Below, one piece after another: positions 18,583 to 27,172 of a DNA stretch of 64,000 nt; position 1 is the first letter of the stretch; each line of letters begins with the position of its first letter. The position numbers were made by a program, and so were the translations under genes. The DNA is from Martinezella tropici (GTDB lineage: Bacteria; Pseudomonadota; Alphaproteobacteria; Rhizobiales; Rhizobiaceae), in contig JUHI01000002.1 of assembly GCA_000799755.1 (NCBI GenBank), positions 62,001 to 126,000 of the forward strand. Direction: 5' to 3'. Below the pieces are notes generated by a model, which worked only from the letters and a program-made list of their open reading frames with translations, was not told the origin of the DNA and searched no databases.

Positions 18583-19362
18583 TCAGCCTGCGGCCTCCGC
18601 CCCGATGATCTGAGCCGGAAGCTCGACCAGCGGAGCGGGTATGTCCCAGGTCTTTTCCGGCGAGCGACAGAGGTCGGCGATGACGCAGCGTTCGCATTCC
18701 GGCTTGCGCGCCTTGCAGCAATAACGCCCGTGCAGGATCAGCCAATGATGCGCATGGTAGAGATACTGGTCGGGGATGATCTGCATCAGCCGATGCTCGA
18801 CTTCATCAGGCGTCTTGCCGGGGGCGAGCAGCAGTCGGTTGGCGATGCGGAAGATATGGGTGTCGACGGCCATCGTGGCCTGGCCGAAAGCCATCGAGAG
18901 TACGACGTTGGCGGTCTTTCGGCCGACGCCGGGCAGGGTTATCAACTCCTCGCGGGTCCGCGGCACTTCGCCGCCGAAATCGGTAATCAGCTTTTCCGAT
19001 AGCGCCATAACATTCTTCGCCTTGTTGCGATAAAGGCCGATTGTCTTGATGTATTCGCGGATACGCTCCTCGCCGAGATCGAGCATCTTCTGCGGCGTGT
19101 CGGCGACGGCGAAGAGGGCGCGCGTCGCCTTGTTGACGCCGGCATCGGTCGCCTGCGCCGATAGCGCGACAGCGACGACGAGCGTGAAGGGGTTGACGTG
19201 TTCCAGCTCGCCCTTCGGCTCCGGCCGCTGGATGGAGAAGCGCCGGAAGATCTCTTCCAGGTCCACCCTGGAATAGAGGCTCTTGGCCATCGGCTTGCGG
19301 CCTGCGGTCGCATTTGACTTTTTCACGGTTTGGGCGCTGGATTTGATCTTTGGATTTGCCAT
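18583..19362 (-). CDS. nth: Endonuclease III
   Basis: A 259-residue base-excision repair enzyme: DNA glycosylase and AP lyase that removes oxidised pyrimidines. The helix-hairpin-helix LPGVGRKTANVV carries the catalytic lysine (about 149), the catalytic aspartate is in MAVDTHIFRIANR (about 167), and the iron-sulfur cluster motif C-x6-C-x2-C-x5-C is complete (CKARKPECERCVIADLC). An extra basic N-terminus of about 40 residues precedes the core, as in other rhizobial Nth proteins. I chose the ATG at 19362. An earlier ATG (19386) would overlap the divergent gene, and a later one (19290) would remove the basic tail. Only 22 bases separate this start from that of the divergent DUF2244 gene. Confidence 0.93.
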   Translation of the reverse strand: MANPKIKSSAQTVKKSNATAGRKPMAKSLYSRVDLEEIFRRFSIQRPEPKGELEHVNPFTLVVAVALSAQATDAGVNKATRALFAVADTPQKMLDLGEERIREYIKTIGLYRNKAKNVMALSEKLITDFGGEVPRTREELITLPGVGRKTANVVLSMAFGQATMAVDTHIFRIANRLLLAPGKTPDEVEHRLMQIIPDQYLYHAHHWLILHGRYCCKARKPECERCVIADLCRSPEKTWDIPAPLVELPAQIIGAEAAG

Positions 19363-19384
19363 AAACGACCTATACTCAAGTCCC

Positions 19385-19888
19385 ATGACGGAACGCAACG
19401 CCGATACGGCTGTAGACGGCAACAGGCCGGTTTTCGCTGCCGAATTGTTTCCCCATCGCTCGCTGCCGCGAAAGGGGTTCAAGATCATGCTGGCTCTGGC
19501 CGGCACTTTCTGCCTCTTCTACAGCATTCTCTTCGCCGCCCGCGGCGCCTGGCCAATCGGCATCTTCTTCGGGGCCGATTTCCTGCTGCTCTATGGCGCC
19601 TTCTGGCTGAACTACCGCTCCGGGCGCGTGCGCGAAGAGGTCACGGTATCGCGCACCAATGTCTCGATCCGCAAGTTTTCGCCGACGGGCCGCATGGTGG
19701 AACATGACTTCAATCCGTTCTGGACGCGGTTCCTGGTTCGCCGTCATCCCGAGATCGGCGTCGTCTCGATGCATGTCCGCGACAGAAGCCACGACACCGA
19801 CGTCGGTTCCTTCCTCAATCCTGAGGATCGCGAGAGCTTTGCCAAGGCCTTCAAGCGGGCATTGGCGAGTGTGACGCAGCGGATATGA
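19385..19888 (+). CDS. DUF2244 membrane protein
   Basis: A 167-residue protein matching the DUF2244 pattern common in alphaproteobacteria, whose role is unknown. After an N-terminal PHRSLPRKGFKIMLAL segment come two transmembrane helices (about 35-55 and 60-78) separated by RGAWPIG. A cytoplasmic C-terminal half contains RVREEVTVSRTNVSIRK and FWTRFLVRRHPEIGVVSM and ends in the FLNPEDRESFAKAFKRAL motif seen in this family. It is head-to-head with nth, a pairing I recall in other rhizobia. The start ATG follows TCAAGTCCC, not a strong ribosome site. Confidence 0.75.
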   Translation: MTERNADTAVDGNRPVFAAELFPHRSLPRKGFKIMLALAGTFCLFYSILFAARGAWPIGIFFGADFLLLYGAFWLNYRSGRVREEVTVSRTNVSIRKFSPTGRMVEHDFNPFWTRFLVRRHPEIGVVSMHVRDRSHDTDVGSFLNPEDRESFAKAFKRALASVTQRI

Positions 19889-19999
19889 GCCGCTTGTCCA
19901 AATCGGCGACATCACATTTTTGCAGAGAGGCCACTTGCGCAAGAAACGGGTGGTTTTAGCCGTCCTGCCGTGGTTTTCTCCTTTCCAAGGAGAAAGATT

Positions 20000-20872
20000 A
20001 TGAATGCGATTGCACAGTTGAAGAAAGACATCACCCCGGGAGGTCAGGATTACGAGACCGTGCGGGAGGTCATCGAGCTCATCACGGAAGAGTATCGTGA
20101 CCAGCCATCGCTGGAGATGCTGGCCGACCGGCTCGGCCAGTCGCCGACGCAATTGCAGAAGACGTTTACGCGCTGGGCCGGATTGTCGCCCAAGGCGTTC
20201 CTTCAGGCGGTCACGCTGGACCATGCCAAGCGCCTGCTGCGCAAGGAGGATCTGCCGCTCCTGGAGACGTCCTTTGAGGTCGGCCTTTCCGGCCCGAGCC
20301 GGCTGCACGATCTATTTGTCACGCACGAGGCGATGTCCCCCGGTGAATGGAAGGCGAGGGGCAGCGGCCTCGTCATGCGCTATGCGTTCCATATCTCGCC
20401 CTTCGGTCTCGCTCTGATCATGATCACGGATCGCGGTCTTGCGGGTCTTGCCTTCAGCGACATCGGCAATGAAAAGGCCTGTCTCGCCGATATGACCTGC
20501 CGCTGGCCGAATGCCGAATTCATCGAGGACCCGCAGGCAACGGCGCCTTACGCAGGACGTATTTTCGAGCGCTCGAACTGGTCGAGCGACCAGCCGCTAC
20601 GGGTCGTGCTGATCGGCTCGGATTTCCAGCTTCGCGTCTGGGAAAGCCTGTTGAAGATCCCGATGGGTCGCGCCGTGACCTATTCCGACATCGCAAGGGA
20701 TATCGGCCAGCCGACAGCGATGCGGGCCGTGGGTGCCGCGGTCGGCCGTAACCCGATCTCCTTCGTCGTGCCCTGCCATCGCGCCCTTGGGAAGAACGGG
20801 CAGCTGACGGGATATCACTGGGGGCTGACGCGCAAGCGGGCGATGCTGGGATGGGAATCGGGGGATGCTTGA
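20000..20872 (+). CDS. AraC-type HTH / O6-methylguanine-DNA methyltransferase fusion (Ada-like)
   Basis: A 290-residue protein joining an AraC-type DNA-binding domain (about residues 15-115; LEMLADRLGQSPTQLQKTF) to a methylated-DNA-protein cysteine methyltransferase. The methyl-acceptor cysteine is in VPCHRALG (about 259), with the DNA-binding wing GRAVTYSDIARDIGQP before it and TGYHWGLTRKRAML after it. The N-terminal zinc/cysteine domain (AdaA) that makes E. coli Ada sense methyl phosphotriesters is absent, so this version can repair O6-alkylguanine but may not become a transcription activator the same way. The ATG at 20000 has AAGGAGAAAGATT upstream; the frame is open 10 codons further without support. 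Confidence 0.85.
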   Translation: MNAIAQLKKDITPGGQDYETVREVIELITEEYRDQPSLEMLADRLGQSPTQLQKTFTRWAGLSPKAFLQAVTLDHAKRLLRKEDLPLLETSFEVGLSGPSRLHDLFVTHEAMSPGEWKARGSGLVMRYAFHISPFGLALIMITDRGLAGLAFSDIGNEKACLADMTCRWPNAEFIEDPQATAPYAGRIFERSNWSSDQPLRVVLIGSDFQLRVWESLLKIPMGRAVTYSDIARDIGQPTAMRAVGAAVGRNPISFVVPCHRALGKNGQLTGYHWGLTRKRAMLGWESGDA

Positions 20873-20907
20873 GGGTTTGCACCCTCCGCAAACTTAAACG
20901 CGGTTGC

Positions 20908-21897
20908 TCAAGCCGCCTTCGCCATAGCCATCTGCAGCAGCGCCTTTGCAGCGCTTTCATCCGTAATCAAGGTATTGCAGCCGATGCGCTTGATGGTGGC
21001 GCTGATCGCCTGGGCGCGGTGGGCGCCGCCGGAAGAAATCACGATGTGCTTTGCTTTTTTCAGCGTATCGAGATCGACGGACATGACGCGCTTGTTGATC
21101 GGGTGATCGACGGATTTGCCCTCGGCGTCAAGGAAGTTGAACATGGTGTCGCAAACGCAGCCCATTTCGATCAGTTCTTCCAGCTCGCGCTTCGAAATGA
21201 AGCCCTCGGATAGCGAGGTCGATTGTGGGCCGATGTCGCCGCAGCTGACGATGGCGAGATCCAGATTTTCCGCCAGCCTGTAGATCGCTTCCAGCCCGCA
21301 TTTTTCGATGAGATTGCGCTTGGTTTCGACGGAGTCGACGAGCAGCGGCGCCAGGAACATGTAACATTCGGCTCCCAGCTGGCTTGCCAGACGCCACGTG
21401 TAATCGATCGGATTGGTCTGATGGACGGCGACGATGCCGCCGAGCAGGGAGACCACCTTGCAATTGTCGCGGCGGGTCGGGCGGAAGCTTGCGAGCGAGG
21501 CCGTCATCGTCCGGCCCCAGCCGACGCCGATCGTATAATTGTCGGGAATGGCTTCCGTGAGAAACTGGCCGAGCGCCAGGCCGACACTCTTTGCCTGCGC
21601 ATTTACATTGCCGCCGGCCGGCTCGGGAACGACGATTGCTTCATCGAGCCCATAAATGCGTTCCAGCTTGATCGCCAGCTCAACGCAGTCATCGATGCCT
21701 TCGGTGATCCAGATCTGCACCTCGGCGCGGCGCATCGCCTCATCCAGCAAGCGGATGACCGTGGTGCGGCTGATGCCGAGCTGTTCGGCAACATCCTTCT
21801 GCGTCAGGCCCTGGTTGTAATAGAGCCATGCGGCACGAAGCCTCAGGGACGAGGTCTCCGAATAGGCGGTATGGGTTCCGCGTCTCAGTTTGGCCAC
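20908..21897 (-). CDS. SorC/DeoR-type sugar-binding transcriptional regulator
   Basis: A 329-residue regulator of the SorC family, as at 7350. The helix-turn-helix is LTQKDVAEQLGISRTTVIRL (about 31-50) and the effector domain contains IGVGWGRTMTASLASF, VVSLLGGIVAVHQTNP and ISSGGAHRAQAISATIKRIG. I use the GTG start at 21897, preceded by GGAGGACCC. The open frame continues 14 codons upstream but that ATG has no ribosome site. It is divergent from transaldolase across a 500-base gap with a perfect TGACAT/ATGTCA repeat. It could therefore sense a pentose-phosphate intermediate and control tal, or belong to distant polyol genes. Confidence 0.82.
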   Translation of the reverse strand: MAKLRRGTHTAYSETSSLRLRAAWLYYNQGLTQKDVAEQLGISRTTVIRLLDEAMRRAEVQIWITEGIDDCVELAIKLERIYGLDEAIVVPEPAGGNVNAQAKSVGLALGQFLTEAIPDNYTIGVGWGRTMTASLASFRPTRRDNCKVVSLLGGIVAVHQTNPIDYTWRLASQLGAECYMFLAPLLVDSVETKRNLIEKCGLEAIYRLAENLDLAIVSCGDIGPQSTSLSEGFISKRELEELIEMGCVCDTMFNFLDAEGKSVDHPINKRVMSVDLDTLKKAKHIVISSGGAHRAQAISATIKRIGCNTLITDESAAKALLQMAMAKAA

Positions 21898-22017
21898 GGG
21901 TCCTCCGAAATGATTGTCGCATGCGCCTTTTAGGATCATGATCCGCCTGGGAGCGAAGTACGGCTATGGCGGATGACGGGAGCAGGCGAGTTCGGCTCTT
22001 CTGCTGCCGATATTCTA

Positions 22018-22036
22018 TGACATGAAACTTATGTCA
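22018..22036. promoter_or_regulatory. Inverted repeat TGACAT-N7-ATGTCA (candidate operator)
   Basis: Perfect six-base arms at 22018-22023 and 22031-22036, about 120 bases upstream of the SorC-type regulator start and about 20 bases before a possible promoter reading towards tal. Assignment to that regulator is inference. Confidence 0.4.
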
Positions 22037-22056
22037 ATCGAATTGCACAAATGTCC

Positions 22057-22086
22057 TTGACTTTTCGCTGTGAGATTGATGATAGT
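22057..22086 (+). promoter_or_regulatory. Possible promoter reading towards tal
   Basis: TTGACT at 22057-22062 and GATAGT at 22081-22086 with an 18-base spacer. The match is moderate and the distance to tal is long, so confidence is low. Confidence 0.25.
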
Positions 22087-22397
22087 CGGCGGTGAGGAAT
22101 TCGGTCTTGTCCAATCGAGGAGGACAATGTGCGAGTGCTGCTGCGAGCAAGTGCCAGATCGGACAGGGAGCCATATAGCGCGCCCGGTGCCGGTGGAAAG
22201 CCTGCTTGCGGAGGGTTGTCTCCTCATCGCTCGGCCGTTCACCGGAAATGGAACTCTAGCGCTTTTTATCCCGTTACCGAAACATAGGAGAAGGAAGGCC
22301 GCACCCCTGACGCCTTCGGTCCCATCCGACGAAAAGGCCGGATCTGCCGCCCGCCATCTCCCATTCCCATGGGCCTCATTCAACAAGGATACCTGTT

Positions 22398-23363
22398 ATG
22401 ACTTCCAAGCTTGATCAACTCCGCGCCATGACGACGGTCGTGGCCGATACCGGCGATATCGAGGCAGTCGCACGCCTGAAGCCGGTGGATTGCACCACCA
22501 ACCCAACGATCGTGTTGAAGGCGCTCGGCACGCCGATGTTCGCCGACGCGATCAAGGAAGCCGTCGCTTGGGGCAAGAAGCAGGGCGGCGCTTCGGACGC
22601 CGTCGTTTCTGCTGTGGCAGATCGTCTGGCCATCTCCGTCGGCACAGCCCTTTCCGGCCTCGTTCCCGGCCGTGTCTCGACCGAAGTCGACGCCGACCTC
22701 TCCTTCAACACCGAAGCTTCTCTTGCCAAGGCCCGTGGTATCATCGCTGCCTATAAGGAGCGCGGCATCGAACGCGACCGCATCCTCATCAAGCTTGCAT
22801 CCACCTGGGAAGGCATCCGTGCCGCCGAAGTGCTGCAGAAGGAAGGTATCGACTGCAATCTGACGCTGCTCTTCAGCAAGGCCCAGGCGATCGCCTGCGC
22901 CGACGCCAAGGCGTTCCTGATCTCGCCCTTCGTCGGCCGCATTCTCGACTGGTACAAGAAGTCGACCGGCAAGGATTACACGGCCGAGGAAGATCCGGGC
23001 GTCATCTCCGTTCGCGACATCTACCACTACTACAAGGCCAACGACATCAGGACGGTCGTCATGGGCGCCTCCTTCCGCAACACCGGCGAAATCGAAGCGC
23101 TGGCCGGTTGCGACCGCCTGACGATCAGCCCGAACCTGCTCGACGAACTTGCTGCTGACCAGGGCAAGCTCGAGCGCAAGCTCTCGCCGGAGCCCAAGGG
23201 TTCGGTCGAAAAGATCGCGGTCGACGAAAAGACCTTCCGCTGGATGATGAACGAAGACGCAATGGCCACCGAGAAGCTCTCCGAAGGCATCCGTGCCTTC
23301 GCTAAGGACCTCGGCACGCTGCGCGCCATGGTCAACAAGGAGCTGCAGCTCGCTGCTGCTTGA
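22398..23363 (+). CDS. tal: Transaldolase
   Basis: A 321-residue cytoplasmic enzyme of the non-oxidative pentose phosphate pathway that moves a dihydroxyacetone unit between sedoheptulose-7-phosphate and glyceraldehyde-3-phosphate. It is of the classical TalB type by length and residues. The Schiff-base lysine is Lys132 in [12 protein letters not shown], with Asp17 in VVADTGD and Glu96 in [11 protein letters not shown] at the same numbers as E. coli TalB. The ATG follows CAAGGATACCTGTT. A hairpin with a U-run ends the gene, so it is probably monocistronic. It links the pentose genes of this window (xylA, xylB, FGGY kinase) to central metabolism. Confidence 0.95.
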   Translation: MTSKLDQLRAMTTVVADTGDIEAVARLKPVDCTTNPTIVLKALGTPMFADAIKEAVAWGKKQGGASDAVVSAVADRLAISVGTALSGLVPGRVSTEVDADLSFNTEASLAKARGIIAAYKERGIERDRILIKLASTWEGIRAAEVLQKEGIDCNLTLLFSKAQAIACADAKAFLISPFVGRILDWYKKSTGKDYTAEEDPGVISVRDIYHYYKANDIRTVVMGASFRNTGEIEALAGCDRLTISPNLLDELAADQGKLERKLSPEPKGSVEKIAVDEKTFRWMMNEDAMATEKLSEGIRAFAKDLGTLRAMVNKELQLAAA

Positions 23364-23404
23364 TGAGATCGCTTCTCTCTTTGGAGAGAGGCATTCATTT
23401 CAGA

Positions 23405-23433
23405 GGGTGTCGCAGGGATGCGGCGCCCTTTTT
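23405..23433 (+). terminator. Intrinsic terminator after tal
   Basis: GGGTGTCGC at 23405-23413 pairs with GCGGCGCCC at 23420-23428 (two G-U pairs, six-base loop), followed by five T residues at 23429-23433. Confidence 0.75.
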
Positions 23434-23466
23434 GTTCGAGTAGAATTTTGCGCTTGCTGCGGCGGC

Positions 23467-23655
23467 ACCCCCTCTGTCACTTCGTGACATCTCCCCCACA
23501 AGGAGGGAGATTGGCAACCCGTAGTGCTATCGTCGCGAAGAAATAGTTGGCCTCGTATCCATTGAACGATAGTGCCTCATTTTGAGGAGCCAGTGATGCA
23601 TTCCAACGATCTCCCCCCTTGTGGGGGAGATGTCGCGAAAGCGACAGAGGGGGGT
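23467..23655. repeat. Inverted-terminal-repeat element, copy 1 (about 189 bp)
   Basis: The ends are near-perfect inverted copies over about 47 bases. Each begins ACCCCCTCTGTC, then a GACA-containing segment, then ATCTCCCCCACAAG. The right end is on the opposite strand and finishes CAGAGGGGGGT. The centre of about 95 bases is AT-richer and codes for nothing visible. A second copy with the same ends lies at 37905-38090. The shape is that of a small non-autonomous mobile element or a rhizobial intergenic mosaic element. No flanking target duplication was evident. It occupies most of the gap between tal and the CoA-transferase gene. Confidence 0.75.
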
Positions 23656-23690
23656 ATCACCGGTGCGGCAGACACAAAATGCGCGATGAA

Positions 23691-24848
23691 TTACCGCAGA
23701 AACTCGGCCCTGACCTCATCCGACTGGCCACCGATCGTCGGTGCCGCTAGGTTGTTCTTGGCTCTGACGCCATTGATCCGGATGGGGCTTGCCGTCGTGC
23801 GCACCGAAGCACCATCATCACGGCTGACTGTCTGCAGCATGTCGAGCTGGCGGAAGGCGGCACTTTGCAAGAGTTTCGGCCAATCCAGCACCTCAGCCGC
23901 CCAGATATCGGCAGGCTCAAGGACGGCGAGCCACTCCTGAGTCGTCCTTTCTTGCAAGCGGCCCGCGATCAAGCTCTTGATCTCGTCGCGGCGCTGGAAG
24001 GCATCGTCCGGCGTGAAGTCGGCAAGTGCGGGCAGATCGAGCAGCGGCGCGAGTTTTGCGAGCGGCATCATTGCGAGCGCCAGCCAGCCATCGGCGCAGC
24101 GATAGACGCCGTAGGGAGCCGCGAGATAGGCGTGGGCATTGCGCACGGCGGATTTCTGCGGCAGGCGGCCGCCGTCGTTCAGGTGGGTGGTCAGCACCTC
24201 GAACTGGAAATCGATCAGCGCTTCCAGCAGGCTCGTTTCCACATGGACGCCGCGTCCGGTGACGCCGCGCCGCACGAGGCCGGCGAGGATGGCCTGGACG
24301 AGGAGATTGCCGGCCAGCATGTCGGCGACGGCGAGCCCGAAGGGCACGGGGCCGTCATCGGCCTCGCCGTTCAGCCACATGACGCCGGAGCGGGCCTGGG
24401 CCAGCAGATCCTGTCCGGGGAAGTGGCGCCATTCATTGTCGGGACCGTATCCGGTGATACTGCCATAGACGATGCGCGGATTGATCGCGGCGATGGACGC
24501 GTAGTCGAGGCCAAGCCGTTCGATGACGCCGGGGCGAAAATTCTGGATGACGACGTCGGCCTTGGCGATCAGCGCCCGCAGCTCCTGAAGGTCGCTCTCG
24601 TCCTTCATGTTGACGGCAAAGCTTTCCTTGCCGCGGTTGATGGCATGAAAGAGCGTGGAATCGCCGCCGATTTCGGTGTCGCTGAGATAGAGCCTGCGGC
24701 AGAGATCACCGCCATCGGGCCGCTCGATCTTGATGACGCGCGCGCCGAGATCGCCAAGCCGCAGCGCCGCCATCGGGCCGGCAAGAAACTGGCTCATATC
24801 CAGCACGAGGATGCCGGAGAGCAGGCCGTCTTCGTGGTTCTTGCTCAT
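23691..24848 (-). CDS. CoA-transferase family III (CaiB/BaiF)
   Basis: A 385-residue protein of the family III CoA-transferases, which move CoA between carboxylic acids by an enzyme-aspartyl anhydride. The family opening is LVLDMSQFLAGPMAALRLGDLGA split by IKIERPDGGD, with NRGKESFAVN and VIQNFRPGVIERLGLDY following. The catalytic aspartate is in GQDLLAQARSG (about 147). The length is typical. It is the last gene of a minus-strand operon (amidohydrolase, MaoC-like, CoA-transferase) and starts one base after the MaoC-like stop (TGACATG). The context suggests it activates or exchanges CoA on a sugar-derived or dicarboxylic acid; the acid is unknown. Confidence 0.88.
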   Translation of the reverse strand: MSKNHEDGLLSGILVLDMSQFLAGPMAALRLGDLGARVIKIERPDGGDLCRRLYLSDTEIGGDSTLFHAINRGKESFAVNMKDESDLQELRALIAKADVVIQNFRPGVIERLGLDYASIAAINPRIVYGSITGYGPDNEWRHFPGQDLLAQARSGVMWLNGEADDGPVPFGLAVADMLAGNLLVQAILAGLVRRGVTGRGVHVETSLLEALIDFQFEVLTTHLNDGGRLPQKSAVRNAHAYLAAPYGVYRCADGWLALAMMPLAKLAPLLDLPALADFTPDDAFQRRDEIKSLIAGRLQERTTQEWLAVLEPADIWAAEVLDWPKLLQSAAFRQLDMLQTVSRDDGASVRTTASPIRINGVRAKNNLAAPTIGGQSDEVRAEFLR

Positions 24849-24849
24849 G

Positions 24850-25395
24850 TCAGACCTTCAGCGGCGGCGCATCCGCCGGCCGGCCGTTCTTGTAGCGCAC
24901 CGTCTGGATATGCTCGCAATAGAGCACCAGCTCGCCTTCGCCCTTGAAGACTTCGTAGGAGGAGCGGATCAGGCCGAGTTCGGCATATTTCGGCTGCTTG
25001 TCCAGATTGGTGCGGATCGTATAGATGGTGTCGCCGATGAAGGTGGGCTTGATGAAGCGCAGCTTGTCGTAACCATAGGAAAAGGCATTGACGCAATTCG
25101 TGGCGACGAGCCCGAGACCGGCGGAAAAGACGAAGGCGCCGGCAACGAGCCGCTTGCCGAACAGGCCTTCGGTTTCGGCGAAGATCTGGTCGCTGACATA
25201 GGGGTGCATGTCGAGCACCAGCGCGTTGAACTGCTGGGATTCGCCTTCCGAGATCGTGCGACGCAGAGAGCGGATCTTGTGGTCGACTTCGAAGTCCTCG
25301 TAGAACCAGTTCTCCGAGTTCCAGACGGGAATCTCGGCATGATCGGCCGGCATGGTTTTCGGATGGGTGCTGGATACGCCGACAGTGGCGGTCAT
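24850..25395 (-). CDS. MaoC-like (hot-dog fold) protein, catalytic His not conserved
   Basis: A 181-residue hot-dog-fold protein of the MaoC dehydratase group, which hydrates enoyl-CoAs. Core segments are [18 protein letters not shown] and [20 protein letters not shown], closely matching the second MaoC at 34392. In the active-site loop this protein reads [10 protein letters not shown]. The aspartate (about 62) and proline line up, but the position of the catalytic histidine (Asp-x4-His in the family) holds valine (about 67), with a histidine only two residues after the aspartate. It may be inactive, shifted in chemistry, or partner the intact copy. I start at the ATG at 25395; a much longer frame upstream overlaps the amidohydrolase and is not coding-like. 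Confidence 0.78.
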   Translation of the reverse strand: MTATVGVSSTHPKTMPADHAEIPVWNSENWFYEDFEVDHKIRSLRRTISEGESQQFNALVLDMHPYVSDQIFAETEGLFGKRLVAGAFVFSAGLGLVATNCVNAFSYGYDKLRFIKPTFIGDTIYTIRTNLDKQPKYAELGLIRSSYEVFKGEGELVLYCEHIQTVRYKNGRPADAPPLKV

Positions 25396-25427
25396 GGCAT
25401 TGTCTTTCGGTGAAAACGCGCCCGGTC

Positions 25428-26264
25428 TCAGAGAGACCAGAGGCGCTTGGCATTGAGGTGATAGAGGCTGTTGCGTTCGTCGGCACTTACGCCTTGCATC
25501 AGCGCGTGGGTGGCGGCGACCCAGGTGGAGAGATTGCCGCCAAGCGTGCAGACTGGCCAGTCGCTGCCCCAGATGACGCGATCCCAGCCGAAGCTCGTAA
25601 TGCAGTGCTCGACGAAGGGGCGCAGCGTTTCCGGCGACCAGCTGTCGGGATCGGCATAGGCGACGACACCGGAGATCTTCACGGTGACATTCGGCCGCTT
25701 GGCGACCTCCTTGATCCCTGCCGCCCAGCTCTCGCTTAAGCCATCCTTCACGGCCGGCACGCCGCAATGGTCGAGGATGAAGCGGGCATTCGGATTGAGG
25801 TCGGCGAGCGCGATTGCCTTGGATATCTGGTGCGGCAAGACGCAGAGATCGAAGGTGAGCCGCGTGTTGCCGAGCCGCTTCAGGTTCTCGCGAAACAGCG
25901 CGCCCTCGGAGACATTATCGGGCACGACGTGCAGCACCCGGCGGAAGCCCTTGACGAAGGGGTCGGCGAGCACGCGGTCGAGATAGGCGGGAAAGTCCGC
26001 GCTTTCGGGGCGGCATGCCGCGATGGCGCCGCGCAGAAGGCTGCCGGGCTCGCGGCTCAGGCCTCTGACGTAATCGGTTTCCCTTTCGATGTCGCATTCG
26101 GCGACATCGACTTCCATGTGAAGCGTGTCGGTGATCTCAAGCCGCCTGGCTTCGCGCGCATAGTCTTCGTAAAGGCTGTCGCGATTAAGCGCGCCGGCGT
26201 CAGCCAGCCATGGATAGGCAAGCTTTTTTCGGTCGACGATGTGCAAGTGGCTGTCGAAAAGCAT
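25428..26264 (-). CDS. Amidohydrolase-2 family, probable sugar lactonase
   Basis: A 278-residue TIM-barrel metal hydrolase of the amidohydrolase-2 (COG3618-like) family, which includes L-fucono-1,5-lactonase and L-rhamnono-lactonase. The N-terminal metal motif is FDSHLHIVD (His 6 and His 8). Later metal and acid positions are [11 protein letters not shown] (a histidine) and IWGSDWPVC (catalytic aspartate). The SDWPV motif is characteristic of the lactonase branch. It is first of three co-directional genes, 32 bases before the MaoC-like gene. With a mutarotase, an enolase-type dehydratase and two dehydrogenases in the other arm, hydrolysis of a sugar lactone is the most economical role. Activity on fuconolactone specifically is inferred. 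Confidence 0.82.
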   Translation of the reverse strand: MLFDSHLHIVDRKKLAYPWLADAGALNRDSLYEDYAREARRLEITDTLHMEVDVAECDIERETDYVRGLSREPGSLLRGAIAACRPESADFPAYLDRVLADPFVKGFRRVLHVVPDNVSEGALFRENLKRLGNTRLTFDLCVLPHQISKAIALADLNPNARFILDHCGVPAVKDGLSESWAAGIKEVAKRPNVTVKISGVVAYADPDSWSPETLRPFVEHCITSFGWDRVIWGSDWPVCTLGGNLSTWVAATHALMQGVSADERNSLYHLNAKRLWSL

Positions 26265-26313
26265 GGCGTTCCTCCCATACCTGCTTACTCAACATATACT
26301 CACAGAAGAATAG

Positions 26314-26327
26314 TTTATTCAAATAAA
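26314..26327. promoter_or_regulatory. AT-rich palindrome TTTATTCAAATAAA (candidate operator)
   Basis: Six-base arms at 26314-26319 and 26322-26327, in the 65-base gap between the iclR stop and the amidohydrolase start. It shares the ATTCA half with the palindrome at 27155-27172, so the IclR regulator might bind both. This is weak evidence because the region is AT-rich. Confidence 0.3.
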
Positions 26328-26329
26328 AA

Positions 26330-27121
26330 TTATAACTCGGCTTTTTCGATCGTGCCGGCCACGGTTTCGGAGATCAGTTTCGCCGCTTCCCGTGCATATT
26401 CGACGACCTGCTCGCGCGTCGGCGCCTTCGGGTTCACAGGCTCGATATAGGGGCAGGTGAGCGCCGCGAGCGCGTTGCCATCCATGGCCAGCACGGGCGC
26501 GGAAATGTTGTAGACCCCGCTCGTTTGCAGGCTGTTCATGGTTTCGAAGCCCTTGTCGCGGATTGCCGAGAGCTTTTCCTCGAGATCGGTCGGCGGCTCC
26601 TCCGCATCCTGCTCCTGGCGCCTCTGCTCGTTGATCATCATCTGGCGCTGCTTTGCATCCTTGAATGCCAGAAGAATGTGGCCGGAGCCAGTATTGTAGA
26701 GATTGATCTGGGCGCCGACGCGGATCGAGATGCCCCAATAGGTCGGCGAATCCTGCTGGGCGATGACGACGACCGAGCCGCGGTCATAGATCGCCAGATG
26801 GCAGGCCTGCTCGGCGCGGTTGGAGAATTCGCGCATCAGCGGCGTTGCGAAGGAGACAAGGCGGCGCACCGGCGCATGGTAATGCGCTAGGCCGAAGAGC
26901 TTCAGCGTCAGATAGAAGCGGTCGCCGTCCTGCCGCTGCACATAGCCGCGCCGCACGAGGCGATCGAGCATGCGATAGAATTCATTTGGGCTCTTGTTGA
27001 GCGCCTTGGCGATTTCGGCCTGCGTCAGTCCGCCATCGATCGTTGCCAGCAACTCCAATATATCGAGCCCCTTGTCCAGGGCCGGCGCGCGGTAGCGGTC
27101 ACTGTCGTCTTCTATGCTCAT
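26330..27121 (-). CDS. IclR-family transcriptional regulator
   Basis: A 263-residue regulator. The winged helix-turn-helix is at about 15-75 (LDILELLATIDGGLTQAEIA then NKSPNEFYRMLDRLVRRGYV), followed by the IclR effector-binding domain (LTLKLFGLAHYHAP, CHLAIYDRGSVVVIAQ, LYNTGSGHILLAF, SGVYNISAPVLAMDGNALAA). I use the ATG at 27121, with GGGGGAC seven bases upstream, in preference to earlier in-frame starts. It sits between the two arms of the sugar-acid locus: its own transcript points into the lactonase arm, and the ABC-transporter arm diverges from it. It is therefore the natural regulator of both. A perfect 18-base palindrome lies in its upstream region. Confidence 0.9.
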   Translation of the reverse strand: MSIEDDSDRYRAPALDKGLDILELLATIDGGLTQAEIAKALNKSPNEFYRMLDRLVRRGYVQRQDGDRFYLTLKLFGLAHYHAPVRRLVSFATPLMREFSNRAEQACHLAIYDRGSVVVIAQQDSPTYWGISIRVGAQINLYNTGSGHILLAFKDAKQRQMMINEQRRQEQDAEEPPTDLEEKLSAIRDKGFETMNSLQTSGVYNISAPVLAMDGNALAALTCPYIEPVNPKAPTREQVVEYAREAAKLISETVAGTIEKAEL

Positions 27122-27154
27122 CAACAAGTCCCCCATGCGAAGAAACATGAATCG

Positions 27155-27172
27155 TCATTCATATATGAATGA
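27155..27172. promoter_or_regulatory. Perfect 18-bp palindrome (candidate IclR operator)
   Basis: TCATTCATATATGAATGA is its own reverse complement. It lies 33 bases upstream of the iclR start and 130 bases upstream of the divergent binding-protein gene. The size and symmetry suit an IclR-family operator serving both transcripts. Confidence 0.55.

Larger units (their letters stand above)
21898..22397. other. Long divergent intergenic region upstream of tal
   Basis: A 500-base gap between the SorC-type regulator and tal. It holds the inverted repeat at 22018-22036 and a possible promoter near 22057. The remaining 300 bases before tal would be an unusually long leader, or contain a nearer promoter I cannot identify. 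Open frames here look spurious, with odd composition and no ribosome sites. Confidence 0.5.

Noticed and set aside
22070..22414. A 114-codon frame in the tal leader
   Set aside because: Cysteine-rich in an irregular way, overlaps the tal start, no ribosome site and no family resemblance.
23467..23655. Possible CRISPR or tandem array in the CTCCCCC-rich repeats
   Set aside because: There are only two inverted ends per element, no regularly spaced direct repeats and no cas genes.
25396..25767. N-terminal extension of the MaoC-like protein to 305 residues
   Set aside because: The extension overlaps the amidohydrolase gene and has Arg/Gly-rich shadow composition. The family begins near the ATG at 25395.
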